Assembly: GCF_024436035.1 (NCBI RefSeq)
Contig: NZ_JANFNG010000029.1
Coordinates: forward strand, 17,616-81,615
Reading direction: 5' to 3'
DNA from: Streptomyces humicola
Lineage (GTDB): Bacteria; Actinomycetota; Actinomycetes; Streptomycetales; Streptomycetaceae
DNA length: 64,000 nt
Translations under genes and position numbers: made by a program
Notes under the pieces: model-generated
Databases searched by the model: none
What the model was told of the DNA's origin: nothing
What the model saw: the letters and a program-made list of their open reading frames with translations, nothing else
Shown: one piece after another, positions 8,118-17,349 of the stretch
Layout of the letters: every line of letters begins with the position of its first letter
How positions within the stretch are numbered: position 1 is the stretch's first letter

Positions 8118-9236
8118 TCACATCACCGGGTGGGAGACCTCACAGCCGCCGGAGCCGTTGTTGTAGTCGTTGGCCCAGGTCGACTGTACCGGGAATGTGC
8201 CGGTAGTCAGCGTGATGTTCTGCGCCGCTCCCTGACCGCTGGAGATCCAGGCGCATTTGTCGCCGTTCTCCTGGCCAGTGAGGTCGGTCCAGCCGCCGGC
8301 CGGGTTCTGGTCGGTGAGGGTCTCGGCGTATTCGTGCCCCTCAACGATGGTCACGCCGTCCAGGGTGCCGGGGTTGTTCACGAAGCCCTGGCCGCAGCTG
8401 CTGCCGGCGTCAGTGACGTAGGGCAGGTTGGTGAACGCCAACTGCCCGTATGGCGAGCTGACCGCGCCGCCGGACATGGACGAGTCGCCGGTGTAGTCGT
8501 GCCAGGCGCAGAACTGGCCGGTGGGGGTGTTGAAGCCGTCCGGGTGGGTTCCAGTGGGCGAGACGACGACGTACTGGTTGTTGCGGTTGGCCGCGGCGGT
8601 GGTGTTGCCGAAGTGGCCGGAGGCCTTCACCGCTTCCGCGCCGATCTGGTTTCCTGTGGCGCTGCTCGGCGCGGCCGAGGAGGTGTCCACCCACACTCCG
8701 GCGAGTGCGCCGCCGGTCGGGTAGCCCACGTGTGGCGCGGTGCTCGGACAGGTCTGTGTCCCGGTAGATACACCCTGGCAGTACTGGGTCATGACGCCGG
8801 ACCAGGTCTCGTTCCCGGTGCCCAGTCCCTTGAGGAAGGCCTGCAGACGCGGCGCCATGCCGACGGCGTCACCCGACAAGGTGGTGTAGCCGCTGGAGTT
8901 GGTGCCCGAGCTGCCCCATTGTGATCCCCAGAAGACCAGGTAGACCTTGGGGGCGCCGGTGGTGACGCCGATGCTCGGGCTGCCCGCACCCCCGCCGTAT
9001 TGCAGGTTGTTGAGGGAACCGGGCAGCAGGGCCAGGGACTTTTGCACGGCAGCGCGCAGGGGGACGGCGCCGTGCCGGTAGGCGTGGCTTTGAGCCGCGG
9101 CGGCCTGCGAGGAGGTGGCACCGGAGAGCGCCTGTGCCGGGCCGGCGACGACGACACCGGCGCCGCCCAGGGCGGCAGCGGCCAGCGCAGCCGTAGCCGC
9201 GCTCCGTGTCCTGCAGGTGAAGCGGAACATACCCAT
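8118..9236 (-). CDS. Secreted protein with HEYAE motif, possible metallopeptidase
   Basis: 372 residues. A Sec signal peptide is visible (basic N-terminus, then AATAALAAAALGGAGVVVAG and cleavage near AQA). Conserved-looking blocks are KVYLVFWGSQWG, NNQYVVVSPTGTHPDGFN, FCAWHDYTGD, VTIVEGHEYAETLTDQNPAGGWTD, and NGDKCAWI. The HEYAE stretch resembles a zinc-binding HExxE/HExxH-like site with an acidic Asn/Asp-rich follow-up, so a zinc peptidase is possible, but the family function is not known to me. Four or more cysteines suggest disulfides. The C-terminus (STWANDYNNGSGGCEVSHPV) reappears in the left-edge gene. RBS-like GAGAGGA precedes the start. Confidence 0.7.
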   Translation of the reverse strand: MGMFRFTCRTRSAATAALAAAALGGAGVVVAGPAQALSGATSSQAAAAQSHAYRHGAVPLRAAVQKSLALLPGSLNNLQYGGGAGSPSIGVTTGAPKVYLVFWGSQWGSSGTNSSGYTTLSGDAVGMAPRLQAFLKGLGTGNETWSGVMTQYCQGVSTGTQTCPSTAPHVGYPTGGALAGVWVDTSSAAPSSATGNQIGAEAVKASGHFGNTTAAANRNNQYVVVSPTGTHPDGFNTPTGQFCAWHDYTGDSSMSGGAVSSPYGQLAFTNLPYVTDAGSSCGQGFVNNPGTLDGVTIVEGHEYAETLTDQNPAGGWTDLTGQENGDKCAWISSGQGAAQNITLTTGTFPVQSTWANDYNNGSGGCEVSHPVM

Positions 9237-9884
9237 CGGAGTCCTCTCTAATACTGTTCAAGGACGCGGTGGTCAACCACGATCTTTGGTCCGGCAGCAA
9301 ATCCGGGAGGAACCGGTACCGCCGGACATTCACGGCACGCTGTTCCCAGCCGTATCCCCGTAGAGCTGGGAGCAGCGAGAGTTGCTGCGGAAAGCTGATG
9401 CGGGAGCGAAGAGGGCTCCGTACACATCCGTGTGGCAGGTTGTCTCGTTGCAGGCGTCGCTGGATACGAAGAAGATCGAGTCAGGTGCGGTGTGACGTTT
9501 TCGCTTCTCTTACGGCCTGTCACCCCGGGCGGTGGTGCTGCTTACCGGCAAGTAGGAAAGCAGAGCGCTGGAACGCCCGTCAACAGCCGATGCGGAAGTT
9601 CCTTTTACGCGGGGACGGCCTCGGCGGTGGCGGCACGATTCCGCAGAGGCGAGAGATTGGCGCTGGTGAGCCGGGAGGCACGCGGTTCTGTGCAGGCCTC
9701 CCCATCCTGCGTACCTGGCGGTAATGTCGGCTGGTGCCTCGTCGGCATACTGCCTCGCCAGGTGCCTTGTGCAAGCCGTGTGGATCGTGCGCGGTGCTGG
9801 GGGCGTCATCGGCGGGTCTTCCTGACGCGCCGACAGCCGAGCGCTCGGGAGAGCGCCGATCGATTGCCGCTGCGGAGGGCAGTC
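9237..9884. other. Upstream region of the HEYAE gene and unassigned DNA
   Basis: Contains the promoter side of the minus-strand secreted protein. Several short frames on both strands give no recognisable protein. Nothing else can be supported. Confidence 0.4.
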
Positions 9885-10050
9885 ATGGCGGCGCATTCGG
9901 TCCGTTCCGGTGGATCGGACGGCGGCTCGCATGAGCGATGGAAGCGCACGTGGGGTCACCGCGAGGCACTGCTCAAGGTGGCACTCAGGCGTCCACGAAC
10001 GTGGAGGAGGCCGAGGACGAGGTGTATGAGGCCATGCTCCGCGCCTGTGC
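9885..10050 (+). pseudogene. Decayed ECF sigma-factor paralogue
   Basis: Starts ATG with GGAGG upstream. The first frame gives SHERWKRTWGHREALLKVAL, matching SERWQRVWSHREDLLKVARR of the sigma factor at 5651-6658. The reading then continues in another frame as STNVEEAEDEVYEAMLRAC (intact gene: SASFEDAEDAVHEAMLRAA). A frameshift therefore lies near 9990, and everything after region 2.1 is lost. It sits about 220 bases before the Mce operon. Confidence 0.75.
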
Positions 10051-10268
10051 GCCCGCCCCTGCGCTGACCTGCCCTTGGCCGGGCCGCTCTGGGCTCCCGG
10101 CCGGTTCACGGCCAGGTCGGTTGAGCAGTTGCGGCCCTCTCCCGCTGCCGGCGGAAAAAAAATCGCTCTTTCCGCGACGGACCCGCCGTCCGCCCGCGTA
10201 GAGCAGACGACGGCCCTGCTCCTCCATACGGGGCGTGGCGCAATAGGGCGCGGGAGGGAGGGCGCCGG

Positions 10269-11228
10269 ATGGGTGTTGAGATCTGTGTGGAGGGACTGTC
10301 CAAGTCCTTCGGCCACCAGGTCATCTGGCAGGACGTGTCGCTGACACTGCCCGCCGGGGAGATCTCGGTCATGCTCGGCCCTTCGGGAACGGGCAAGTCG
10401 GTATTCCTCAAGACGCTTGTCGGCCTGCTCAAACCGGACAGGGGCTCGGTCCTGATCGCGGGGCGGGACATCACCCGGCTGCGCGAACACGACCTGTACG
10501 AGGTGCGCAAGCTGTTCGGCGTGCTTTTCCAGGACGGCGCGCTGTTCGGCTCCATGAGCCTCTACGACAACATCGCCTTCCCGCTGCGCGAGCACACCCG
10601 CAAGCCGGAGAGCGAGATCAAGCGGATCGTGCTCGAGAAGATGGAGATGGTCGGGCTCCTCGGCGCGGAGGAGAAGCTGCCCGGCGAGATATCGGGGGGG
10701 ATGCGCAAACGGGCCGGGCTGGCACGGGCGCTGGTACTCGATCCGGAGATCATTCTGTTCGACGAGCCCGACTCAGGTCTTGACCCGGTGCGCGTGGCCT
10801 ACCTCAACCAGCTGATCGTGGACCTCAACGCGCAGATCGACGCGACGTTCTTGATCGTCACTCATGATATCGCCTCGGCCCGCCAGGTTCCGGACAACAT
10901 CGGGCTGCTGTTCCGGCGCGAACTGGTGATGTTCGGGCCGCGCGAGCAGTTGCTCGCCAGCGACGAACCGGTCGTCCGGCAGTTCCTCAACGGCCGTATG
11001 CAGGGGCCGATCGGGATGGCGGAGGAGAAGGATGCGGCCCAGATCGAGCAGGAACTCGCCGAGCTCGACGCCGGCAATCATCGCGGTCCGATGGGTGGCG
11101 AGGGCGCGTCCGATGCGGGAGTGACACCGCGCCTGCTGCCCAGTGACGGCGTCGCCCGCCCGCCCCGATGGCAGGCGATCGCCCAGCGCGAAACTAGGTC
11201 GCATCCTCACCAGGTGGCAGACGCATGA
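10269..11228 (+). CDS. mceG: Mce-system ABC ATPase (MceG/Mkl-type)
   Basis: 319 residues. Walker A GPSGTGKS at 37-44, Q-loop Gln 88 in VLFQDGALF, ABC signature ISGGM at 141-145, Walker B IILFDEP at 161-167 and the H-loop His 199 are all present. The C-terminal ~75 residues beyond the nucleotide-binding domain (NGRMQGPIGMAEEKDAAQIE onward) are the extension typical of Mce ATPases. It would power lipid import through the two YrbE permeases. The gene opens the operon and its stop overlaps yrbEA by ATGA. In mycobacteria mceG is unlinked; here it is part of the operon, as is usual in streptomycetes. Confidence 0.93.
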   Translation: MGVEICVEGLSKSFGHQVIWQDVSLTLPAGEISVMLGPSGTGKSVFLKTLVGLLKPDRGSVLIAGRDITRLREHDLYEVRKLFGVLFQDGALFGSMSLYDNIAFPLREHTRKPESEIKRIVLEKMEMVGLLGAEEKLPGEISGGMRKRAGLARALVLDPEIILFDEPDSGLDPVRVAYLNQLIVDLNAQIDATFLIVTHDIASARQVPDNIGLLFRRELVMFGPREQLLASDEPVVRQFLNGRMQGPIGMAEEKDAAQIEQELAELDAGNHRGPMGGEGASDAGVTPRLLPSDGVARPPRWQAIAQRETRSHPHQVADA

Positions 11229-11995
11229 GCCTGTCCCCTACCGCGGCGCTGCGGCACTCCGGCAACCTGTTCGCCCTCGCACTTGATGTGCTGCGCACCC
11301 TGCCGCGGCGGCCCTTCCAAGCCCGGGAATTCATCCAGCAAGCCTGGTTCGTAGCGGGCGTCACTATCCTGCCGACCGCGCTGGTCTCCATCCCGTTCGG
11401 GGCCGTCATCGCGTTGCAGATCGGCAGCCTGACACGGCAGCTCGGCGCGCAGTCGTTCGCCGGCGCCGCGTCCGTGCTCGCGGTGCTGCGGGAGGCCTCG
11501 CCGATCGTCACCGCGCTGCTGATCTCCGGGGCCGGCGGCTCCGCCATCTGCGCGGACCTGGGGGCGCGCAAGATCCGCGAGGAGATCGACGCCATGGAGG
11601 TACTGGGCATTGACCCGGTGCACCGACTGGTCGTGCCCCGGGTACTGGCCTCGATGGTAGTGGCCGTCCTGCTCAATGGACTGGTCTCGGTGGTCGGCAT
11701 TGCGGGCGGCTACTTCTTCAACGTCATCCTGCAAGACGGCACACCCGGTGCCTATCTGGCATCCTTCACCACTCTCGCCCAACTGCCCGACCTGTACGCA
11801 GGCGAGTTGAAAGCGCTGGTCTTCGGAGCCATCGCCGCGATCGTCGCCTCCCACAAGGGGCTGAACGCCAAGGGCGGACCCAAGGGGGTCGGCGACGCGG
11901 TCAACCAGTCGGTGGTCATCACCTTCATGTTGCTGTTCGTGACCAACTTCGTGATGACCGCCGTGTACTTCCAGATCGTTCCGCAGAAGGGATGA
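11225..11995 (+). CDS. yrbEA: YrbE/MlaE-family permease A of the Mce transporter
   Basis: 256 residues with five or so hydrophobic segments. The MlaE-family core is clear: ILPTALVSIPFGAVIALQIG, GSAICADLGARKIREEIDAMEVLGIDPV (the conserved cytosolic EAA-like helix), LVVPRVLASM, and the C-terminal SHKGLNAKGGPKGVGDAVNQ. It forms the inner-membrane channel with the second YrbE protein and binds the MceG ATPase. ATGA overlaps join it to both neighbours, so translation is coupled. Confidence 0.93.
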   Translation: MSLSPTAALRHSGNLFALALDVLRTLPRRPFQAREFIQQAWFVAGVTILPTALVSIPFGAVIALQIGSLTRQLGAQSFAGAASVLAVLREASPIVTALLISGAGGSAICADLGARKIREEIDAMEVLGIDPVHRLVVPRVLASMVVAVLLNGLVSVVGIAGGYFFNVILQDGTPGAYLASFTTLAQLPDLYAGELKALVFGAIAAIVASHKGLNAKGGPKGVGDAVNQSVVITFMLLFVTNFVMTAVYFQIVPQKG

Positions 11996-12825
11996 CGATG
12001 GCGCCCCCTGACCGGCTGCTCGCACGCCCGCTGCGCTCCCTGGAGGAACTCGGCGCCCAGATGTCTTTCTACGGGCGCTCAGTTGCCTGGACCGGCCGTA
12101 CGCTGCGCCGGTACAAAAAAGAGGTGCTGCGCCTGCTGGCCGAGGTCAGCTTCGGCCGCGGTGCCCTGGCCGTCGTCGGCGGCACCGTCGGCGTTATCGC
12201 CTTCCTCTCCTTCTTCACCGGCACGGAGGTGGGCCTGCAGGGATACGCCGCGCTCAACCAGTTGGGCACCACCAACTTCGTGGCGTTCCTGTCCGCCTAC
12301 TTCAACACCCGTGAAATCGCGCCGCTGGTGTCCGGGCTCGCCCTGTCCGCCACCGTCGGTGCCGGTTTCACCGCGCAGCTGGGTTCGATGCGCATCAGCG
12401 AGGAGGTCGACGCTCTCGAGGTGATGGGCGTTCCCTCGCTGCCGTTCCTGGTCACCGCCAGGATGATCGCCGGGTTCGTGGCGGTGATTCCGCTGTACGT
12501 GATCGGACTGCTCTCCTCCTACCTCGCCTCCCGCACCATCACCACCTACTACTACGGGCAGTCGGCCGGCACCTACGACCACTACTTCCAGCAGTACCTG
12601 CCGCCGGTCGACGTGCTGTGGTCGTTCGGCAAGGTGATCGTCTTCGCCATCGTGATCATCCTGATCCACTGCTACTACGGATACCACGCCAAGGGCGGCC
12701 CAGCCGGAGTCGGGATCGCGGTGGGCCGCGCGGTCCGAGCCTCCATCGTCACCGTCAACATCCTTGACTTCTTCCTCAGCTTGGCTATCTGGGGAGCCAC
12801 CACCACCGTAAGGATCACGGGGTAG
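11992..12825 (+). CDS. yrbEB: YrbE/MlaE-family permease B of the Mce transporter
   Basis: 277 residues. Same MlaE fold as its neighbour, with the motif GSMRISEEVDALEVMGVPSLPFLV for ATPase contact and YHAKGGPAGVGIAVGRAVRASI near the C-terminus. The ATG at 11992 overlaps the previous stop; a second ATG at 11998 is also possible. With yrbEA it makes the heterodimeric permease core. Confidence 0.93.
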   Translation: MTMAPPDRLLARPLRSLEELGAQMSFYGRSVAWTGRTLRRYKKEVLRLLAEVSFGRGALAVVGGTVGVIAFLSFFTGTEVGLQGYAALNQLGTTNFVAFLSAYFNTREIAPLVSGLALSATVGAGFTAQLGSMRISEEVDALEVMGVPSLPFLVTARMIAGFVAVIPLYVIGLLSSYLASRTITTYYYGQSAGTYDHYFQQYLPPVDVLWSFGKVIVFAIVIILIHCYYGYHAKGGPAGVGIAVGRAVRASIVTVNILDFFLSLAIWGATTTVRITG

Positions 12826-12828
12826 CCG

Positions 12829-14181
12829 ATGACGACGACACCGAAGAGCCCGGCACAGCGGCCGGGCGACGTCCCACCCCCGCCCGGCGGCCGACGTGAG
12901 TGGTGGCCGAGGCGTCCCTTGTCGCGGAGCACCGTGCTGCGGTGGTACGGCGTCATCTTCCTAGTCGTCATCGCGACGCTACTGTCACTGGCCGTGGCGG
13001 TCTACCAGCAGGTCTTCACGTCCGTGGTGCCGATCACCCTGCAGGCATACAGCATCGGAAGCCAACTGGAGCCGCAGGCCGACGTCAAGATGGACGGCCT
13101 GATCGTCGGCGAGGTACGCCAGGTGCATGCCGACGGTCAGAAGGCGACCCTCGACATCGCGCTCAAACCGGAGGACACCGGACTCATCCCCGCCGACGTC
13201 GACGCACGCCTCCTGCCCAAGACACTGTTCGGCGAGGAGTACGTCGATCTGGTTCCGCCCGCACACCCGTCACCACGACACATCCGGGCAGGGGACGTCA
13301 TCACCCAGGACCGTACGAAGGCCGGCATCGAGCTGCAGCAGTTGATGAACGATCTGCTCCCCCTGCTGCGCGCGGTGCAGCCGGGCGAGCTCAACGCCAC
13401 CTTGTCCGCGTTCGCCGACGCCCTCGAGGGCCGTGGCGACGCCATCGGCGCCAACCTCTCCCGAGTCGAGAGCTATCTGCGTCTACTCAACCCGCACCTG
13501 CCGGCGCTGATGACAGACATCTCCCGCCTCGCCGACACCGCCGAGGTGTACAGCAACGCCGCCCCCGACCTGCTGAGGATCCTGGACAATACCATCACCA
13601 TGAGCCGCACCGTGGTGGCCAAGCAGGACGCGCTGCGCTCGTTTCTGACCGGGACCACCACCTTTGCCGGCACCGCGCAGGGCGTCCTGAGCGACAACGC
13701 CGACAGGATCATCACCCTCGCCCACGTCTCACGGCCGATCCTGGCCCTGCTCGCACGCTACGCGCCCGAATATCCCTGCCTGCTGAGCGGGCTGACGGCC
13801 TCCGAGCCACTGGCCGAACAGGTATTCACCGGTGGGCAGATGCACATCACCTTGGAGTTCACCTTGCCACGCCCCGGCTACCACCCCGGCGAGGAACCAC
13901 GATACGCCGAACACCGCGGCCCGAACTGCGAAGGGCTCCCCCATCCGCCCGTACCCGCACCGGCCCTCCACTTCAACGACGGCACGTCGGCACAGAGCGG
14001 CCAGGGCAGTCTCCCACCGGGCACCAGCCCGCTCAGCACTGTGTCCGGCACGCCGGCCGAGCAGCACCTGATCAGTTCACTCGTGGCACCGGTCATGGGC
14101 GAACCAGTCGACCAGGTTCCCGCCGTCGCAACCTTGCTGTTCGGTCCCATGGCCCGCGGAACGGCGGTGAGCGTCTCATGA
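12829..14181 (+). CDS. mceA: Mce family protein A
   Basis: 450 residues. A ~45-residue Pro-rich cytosolic N-terminus precedes one membrane helix (YGVIFLVVIATLLSLAVAV). The MCE domain follows (residues ~65-150), including VKMDGLIVGEVRQVHADGQK and LLPKTLFGEEYVDLV. Then comes a long helical region predicted to form the needle or tunnel of the Mce hexamer, and a Pro/Ser-rich tail. It starts 3 bases after yrbEB. Mce proteins carry lipids such as sterols or fatty acids across the envelope; the substrate here is not evident. Confidence 0.92.
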   Translation: MTTTPKSPAQRPGDVPPPPGGRREWWPRRPLSRSTVLRWYGVIFLVVIATLLSLAVAVYQQVFTSVVPITLQAYSIGSQLEPQADVKMDGLIVGEVRQVHADGQKATLDIALKPEDTGLIPADVDARLLPKTLFGEEYVDLVPPAHPSPRHIRAGDVITQDRTKAGIELQQLMNDLLPLLRAVQPGELNATLSAFADALEGRGDAIGANLSRVESYLRLLNPHLPALMTDISRLADTAEVYSNAAPDLLRILDNTITMSRTVVAKQDALRSFLTGTTTFAGTAQGVLSDNADRIITLAHVSRPILALLARYAPEYPCLLSGLTASEPLAEQVFTGGQMHITLEFTLPRPGYHPGEEPRYAEHRGPNCEGLPHPPVPAPALHFNDGTSAQSGQGSLPPGTSPLSTVSGTPAEQHLISSLVAPVMGEPVDQVPAVATLLFGPMARGTAVSVS

Positions 14182-15206
14182 ACGCACGGGCATCCACCGC
14201 ACCCCTGATCAAGTTCACCGTCTTCGCCGTGGTGACGATCCTCGCCACCGCGCTGCTCGCCGCCACCATCGTCAACATCGACTTCACGCCCACGGCCACC
14301 TACAGCGCCGTCTTCAGCGACGTCACCGGCCTGGAGACCGGCGACGACGTACGGGTCGCGGGGGTCAGGGTCGGCGAGGTTCAGGACATCCGCATCAAGG
14401 ACCGGACACTGGCCGAGGTCACCTTCACCGTCACCCGCGACCGGCCGCTACTGACCAGCACCGGAGCCGTCATCCGCTACCGCAACCTGGTCGGACAGCG
14501 GTACATCGCGCTGACGGAGGGGCCAGGAGACGGCTCACAGCTGGCGCCCGGCAGCACCATCCCGCTCTCCCGCACACAGCCCGCCCTGGACCTGAACGCA
14601 CTCCTGGACGGGTTCAAGCCTCTGTTCGCCGCGTTGAGCCCGAACGACGTCAACCAGTTGGCATTCGAACTCATCAGCACCCTCCAGGGCGAAGGCGGCA
14701 CAGTCGACAGCCTGCTCGCCCACACCGCCTCACTCACCTCCACACTCGCCGACCGCGACCAGCTCATCGGCTCCGTGATCGACAACCTCAACACCATGCT
14801 GACCACCCTGGACAAGCGCAGCGTCCACTTCTCCGCCCTCCTCGACCAACTGCAGCAACTTATCTCCGGGTTGTCCGCCGACCGCACCGCCATCGGCGAC
14901 TCACTCACCGCCATCAGCAACCTGGCCGGCGCAACCTCAGACCTGCTCGCCCAAGGCCGCCCCGCGCTGCGCTCCGACATCGCCGGTCTGTCCACCCTCG
15001 CCGGAACCCTGCAGAGGAACGACCCCACCGTGGAAGGCGTGCTGCAGCGGCTACCGCACAAGCTCAACACGCTGACCGGCACCGCGACCTACGGCTCCTG
15101 GTTCAACTACTACCTGTGCGACTTCGACGGCCGCATCGTCCTGCCCAAGACCGCCCAGATCCTGATACCCCGCATGAACATCGGCCAGGGGAGGTGCGGC
15201 AGTTGA
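14178..15206 (+). CDS. mceB: Mce family protein B
   Basis: 342 residues. The start is the ATG at 14178 that overlaps the mceA stop (ATGA); a longer frame upstream is only the shadow of mceA. A membrane helix (FAVVTILATALLAATIV) is followed by the MCE domain (YSAVFSDVTGLETGDDVRVA, GVRVGEVQDIRI, LVGQRYIAL), then helical repeats and a C-terminal GSWFNYYLCDFDGRI segment conserved in MceB. Confidence 0.92.
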   Translation: MNARASTAPLIKFTVFAVVTILATALLAATIVNIDFTPTATYSAVFSDVTGLETGDDVRVAGVRVGEVQDIRIKDRTLAEVTFTVTRDRPLLTSTGAVIRYRNLVGQRYIALTEGPGDGSQLAPGSTIPLSRTQPALDLNALLDGFKPLFAALSPNDVNQLAFELISTLQGEGGTVDSLLAHTASLTSTLADRDQLIGSVIDNLNTMLTTLDKRSVHFSALLDQLQQLISGLSADRTAIGDSLTAISNLAGATSDLLAQGRPALRSDIAGLSTLAGTLQRNDPTVEGVLQRLPHKLNTLTGTATYGSWFNYYLCDFDGRIVLPKTAQILIPRMNIGQGRCGS

Positions 15207-16186
15207 TCCCGTTCCGCGAACGCAACCCCGTGATGATCGGAGCCATCGGCCTCACCGTGCTCGCCCTACTGACCTTCGGAGCCTTCAACATCCAAGACCT
15301 CCCGCTGATCGGCGGCGGCGACACCTACAGCGCGGCGTTCTCCGAAGCAGGCGGCCTCAAGCCGGGAGACGAGGTACGCATCGCCGGAGTCAAGGTCGGT
15401 CAGGTCGACGACGTCGGCCTGGAAGGCGACCACGTACGCGTGGGATTCCGGATCACCAGCGACGCGCAGTTCGGCACCTCCACGGGCGCCGCCATACGGG
15501 TAAAGACGATCCTCGGAGCGAAGTACCTCGCCCTGGAACCCGCCGGCTCCGGCCAGCTCAGAGCCGGCAGCGAGATCCCACTGAACCGCACCGTCTCCGC
15601 CTACGACGTTGTCCAGGCCTTCAGCGACCTCACCACGACCAACGAGCAGATCGACACCCGGCAGCTGGCCACCGCGCTGGACACCGTCTCCTCCGCGTTC
15701 CAGGACGCACCGGACGAGGTCAAAGCCTCCATCAAGGGACTGTCCGAACTCTCAGTGACCATCGCCAGCCGTGACGCGGCCCTACGGGACCTGCTGCAGC
15801 ACGCCAACGGCGTCACCCGCGTGCTCGCCACCCGCTCGCACCAGCTGACCACCCTGGTCAACGACGGCGACCTGCTTTTCCAGGCGCTGTACGACCGCAG
15901 CCAGGTCATCGGCGACCTGCTGCGCAACGCCGCCGACCTCGGCATCCAGCTCTCCGGTCTCGTCACCGACAACCGGGCCCAGATCGGCCCGGCGCTCAGC
16001 CGGCTCAACGCCGTGGTCGACATGCTCAAGCGGAACCAGACCAGTCTCGACCGCAGCATCGCTTTGCTGGCTCCCTTCCTCCGGCTCTTCACCAACACCC
16101 TCGGCAACGGCCCCTGGTTCGACAGCTACATCCAAAACCTCACCGCCGCTCCAGCCGTCCCGACACCCTCAGGAGGGCCGCGGTGA
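15203..16186 (+). CDS. mceC: Mce family protein C
   Basis: 327 residues. The start is the TTG at 15203, which overlaps the mceB stop as TTGA and has GGAGG 8 bases upstream; in-frame codons further up lie inside mceB. One membrane helix (MIGAIGLTVLALLTFGAFNI), then the MCE domain (YSAAFSEAGGLKPGDEVRIA, GVKVGQVDDVGL, ILGAKYLALEP), then a helical needle region ending GPWFDSYIQNLTA. A rare TTG start in the middle of the operon may tune its level (inference). Confidence 0.9.
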   Translation: MIPFRERNPVMIGAIGLTVLALLTFGAFNIQDLPLIGGGDTYSAAFSEAGGLKPGDEVRIAGVKVGQVDDVGLEGDHVRVGFRITSDAQFGTSTGAAIRVKTILGAKYLALEPAGSGQLRAGSEIPLNRTVSAYDVVQAFSDLTTTNEQIDTRQLATALDTVSSAFQDAPDEVKASIKGLSELSVTIASRDAALRDLLQHANGVTRVLATRSHQLTTLVNDGDLLFQALYDRSQVIGDLLRNAADLGIQLSGLVTDNRAQIGPALSRLNAVVDMLKRNQTSLDRSIALLAPFLRLFTNTLGNGPWFDSYIQNLTAAPAVPTPSGGPR

Positions 16187-17349
16187 TCCCGCTCCGCGTA
16201 ACCATCCCGCCGCGCAAGAGCCTCCGCCTGGTGTCTGTCATCCTGGTCCTGCTGCTCGTCGCCGGCCTGACCGCCGTCCTGTGGCCGCGTTCCCAACCGG
16301 TCCAGGTCACCGCCTACTTCCCGCGCACCGTCGGGCTCTACCCGGGATCCGACGTACGCGTCCTCGGTGTCCGCATCGGCGAGGTGAAGAAGATCACCCC
16401 GCAGGGCGACCGCGTCCGCGTCGACCTGGAGTACGACGCCGGCCGCAAGGTCCCCGTCGACGCGAAGGCGGCCGTCATCAACTCCTCCGTGGTCAGCGAC
16501 CGCTACCTCCAACTGCTCCCGGTCTACCGCGGCGGCCCCGTAATGAGGAGCGGTGCCGTCATCCCCGAAAACCGGACAGCGGTCCCCGTCGAGCTGGACC
16601 GGATCTTCGACAGCCTGAACACCGTCTCCCAGGCCCTTGGACCACACGGCGCCAACACGAACGGTTCACTCTCCCGGCTGCTGTCGGTCAGCGCCCAAAA
16701 CCTCAGCGGGCAAGGCGCCGACCTTCACCAGATGGTCCAAAACCTCTCGCTGGCCGTCACGACATTGTCCGACGGCCGCAGCGACCTGTTCGGGACCGTG
16801 AGCAACCTGCAGGTCTTCACCGCCGCCCTGGCATCCGACGACGGGCAAGTCCGCGCGTTCAACGACGACCTGGCCAAAGTGGCACAGATGCTGGCCGGCG
16901 ACCGCACCGAACTCGCGGCCGCCCTGAACCAGCTGTCCTCCGCACTCACCGATGTAGCCGGCTTCGTTCGCGCCAACCAGAACTCGCTCACCACCAACGT
17001 CAAGGGCCTCAGCCAGGTCACCGGCGTCTTGGTCAAAGAACGCAGCGCCCTGCAGGAAATCCTCGACGTGGCACCCACCGGGCTGTCAAATCTCATGGAC
17101 GCCTACGACCCGGCGTCCGGCACGCTCGACACCCGCAACAACGCCGAGCAGGCGCAGGATCCCGCAAGCCTGGTCTGCTCCCTGCTCAAGACGACCGGTC
17201 AGGGCGGCGACTGCAGCCAGATCCAGCAACTCATCGGCTCACTGCCCCCGCTGCCCCAAGCCGACCCGACCACCGGCCTTCCACTACCCGCAGCGGGCAC
17301 GGCACCGACGGACCGGACGCTCGGCGGAATCCTCGGAGGCCGCGCATGA
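16183..17349 (+). CDS. mceD: Mce family protein D
   Basis: 388 residues with a GTG start overlapping the mceC stop (GTGA). N-terminal membrane helix (RLVSVILVLLLVAGLTAVLW), MCE domain (YFPRTVGLYPGSDVRVLGVR then IGEVKKITPQGDRVRVDLEY), and SSVVSDRYLQLLPVY. The C-terminal helical portion is followed by a Pro-rich tail containing two cysteines (LVCSLLKTTGQGGDCSQIQQ), usual for MceD. Confidence 0.92.
   Translation: MIPLRVTIPPRKSLRLVSVILVLLLVAGLTAVLWPRSQPVQVTAYFPRTVGLYPGSDVRVLGVRIGEVKKITPQGDRVRVDLEYDAGRKVPVDAKAAVINSSVVSDRYLQLLPVYRGGPVMRSGAVIPENRTAVPVELDRIFDSLNTVSQALGPHGANTNGSLSRLLSVSAQNLSGQGADLHQMVQNLSLAVTTLSDGRSDLFGTVSNLQVFTAALASDDGQVRAFNDDLAKVAQMLAGDRTELAAALNQLSSALTDVAGFVRANQNSLTTNVKGLSQVTGVLVKERSALQEILDVAPTGLSNLMDAYDPASGTLDTRNNAEQAQDPASLVCSLLKTTGQGGDCSQIQQLIGSLPPLPQADPTTGLPLPAAGTAPTDRTLGGILGGRA

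Noticed and set aside
7443..8924. 493-codon plus-strand frame
   Set aside because: Covers IS debris and the antisense of the HEYAE gene. Composition is low-complexity and no start signal is convincing.
9510..10595. 361-codon minus-strand frame running into mceG
   Set aside because: No domain is recognisable; it overlaps the ATPase gene and the sigma relic on the opposite strand.
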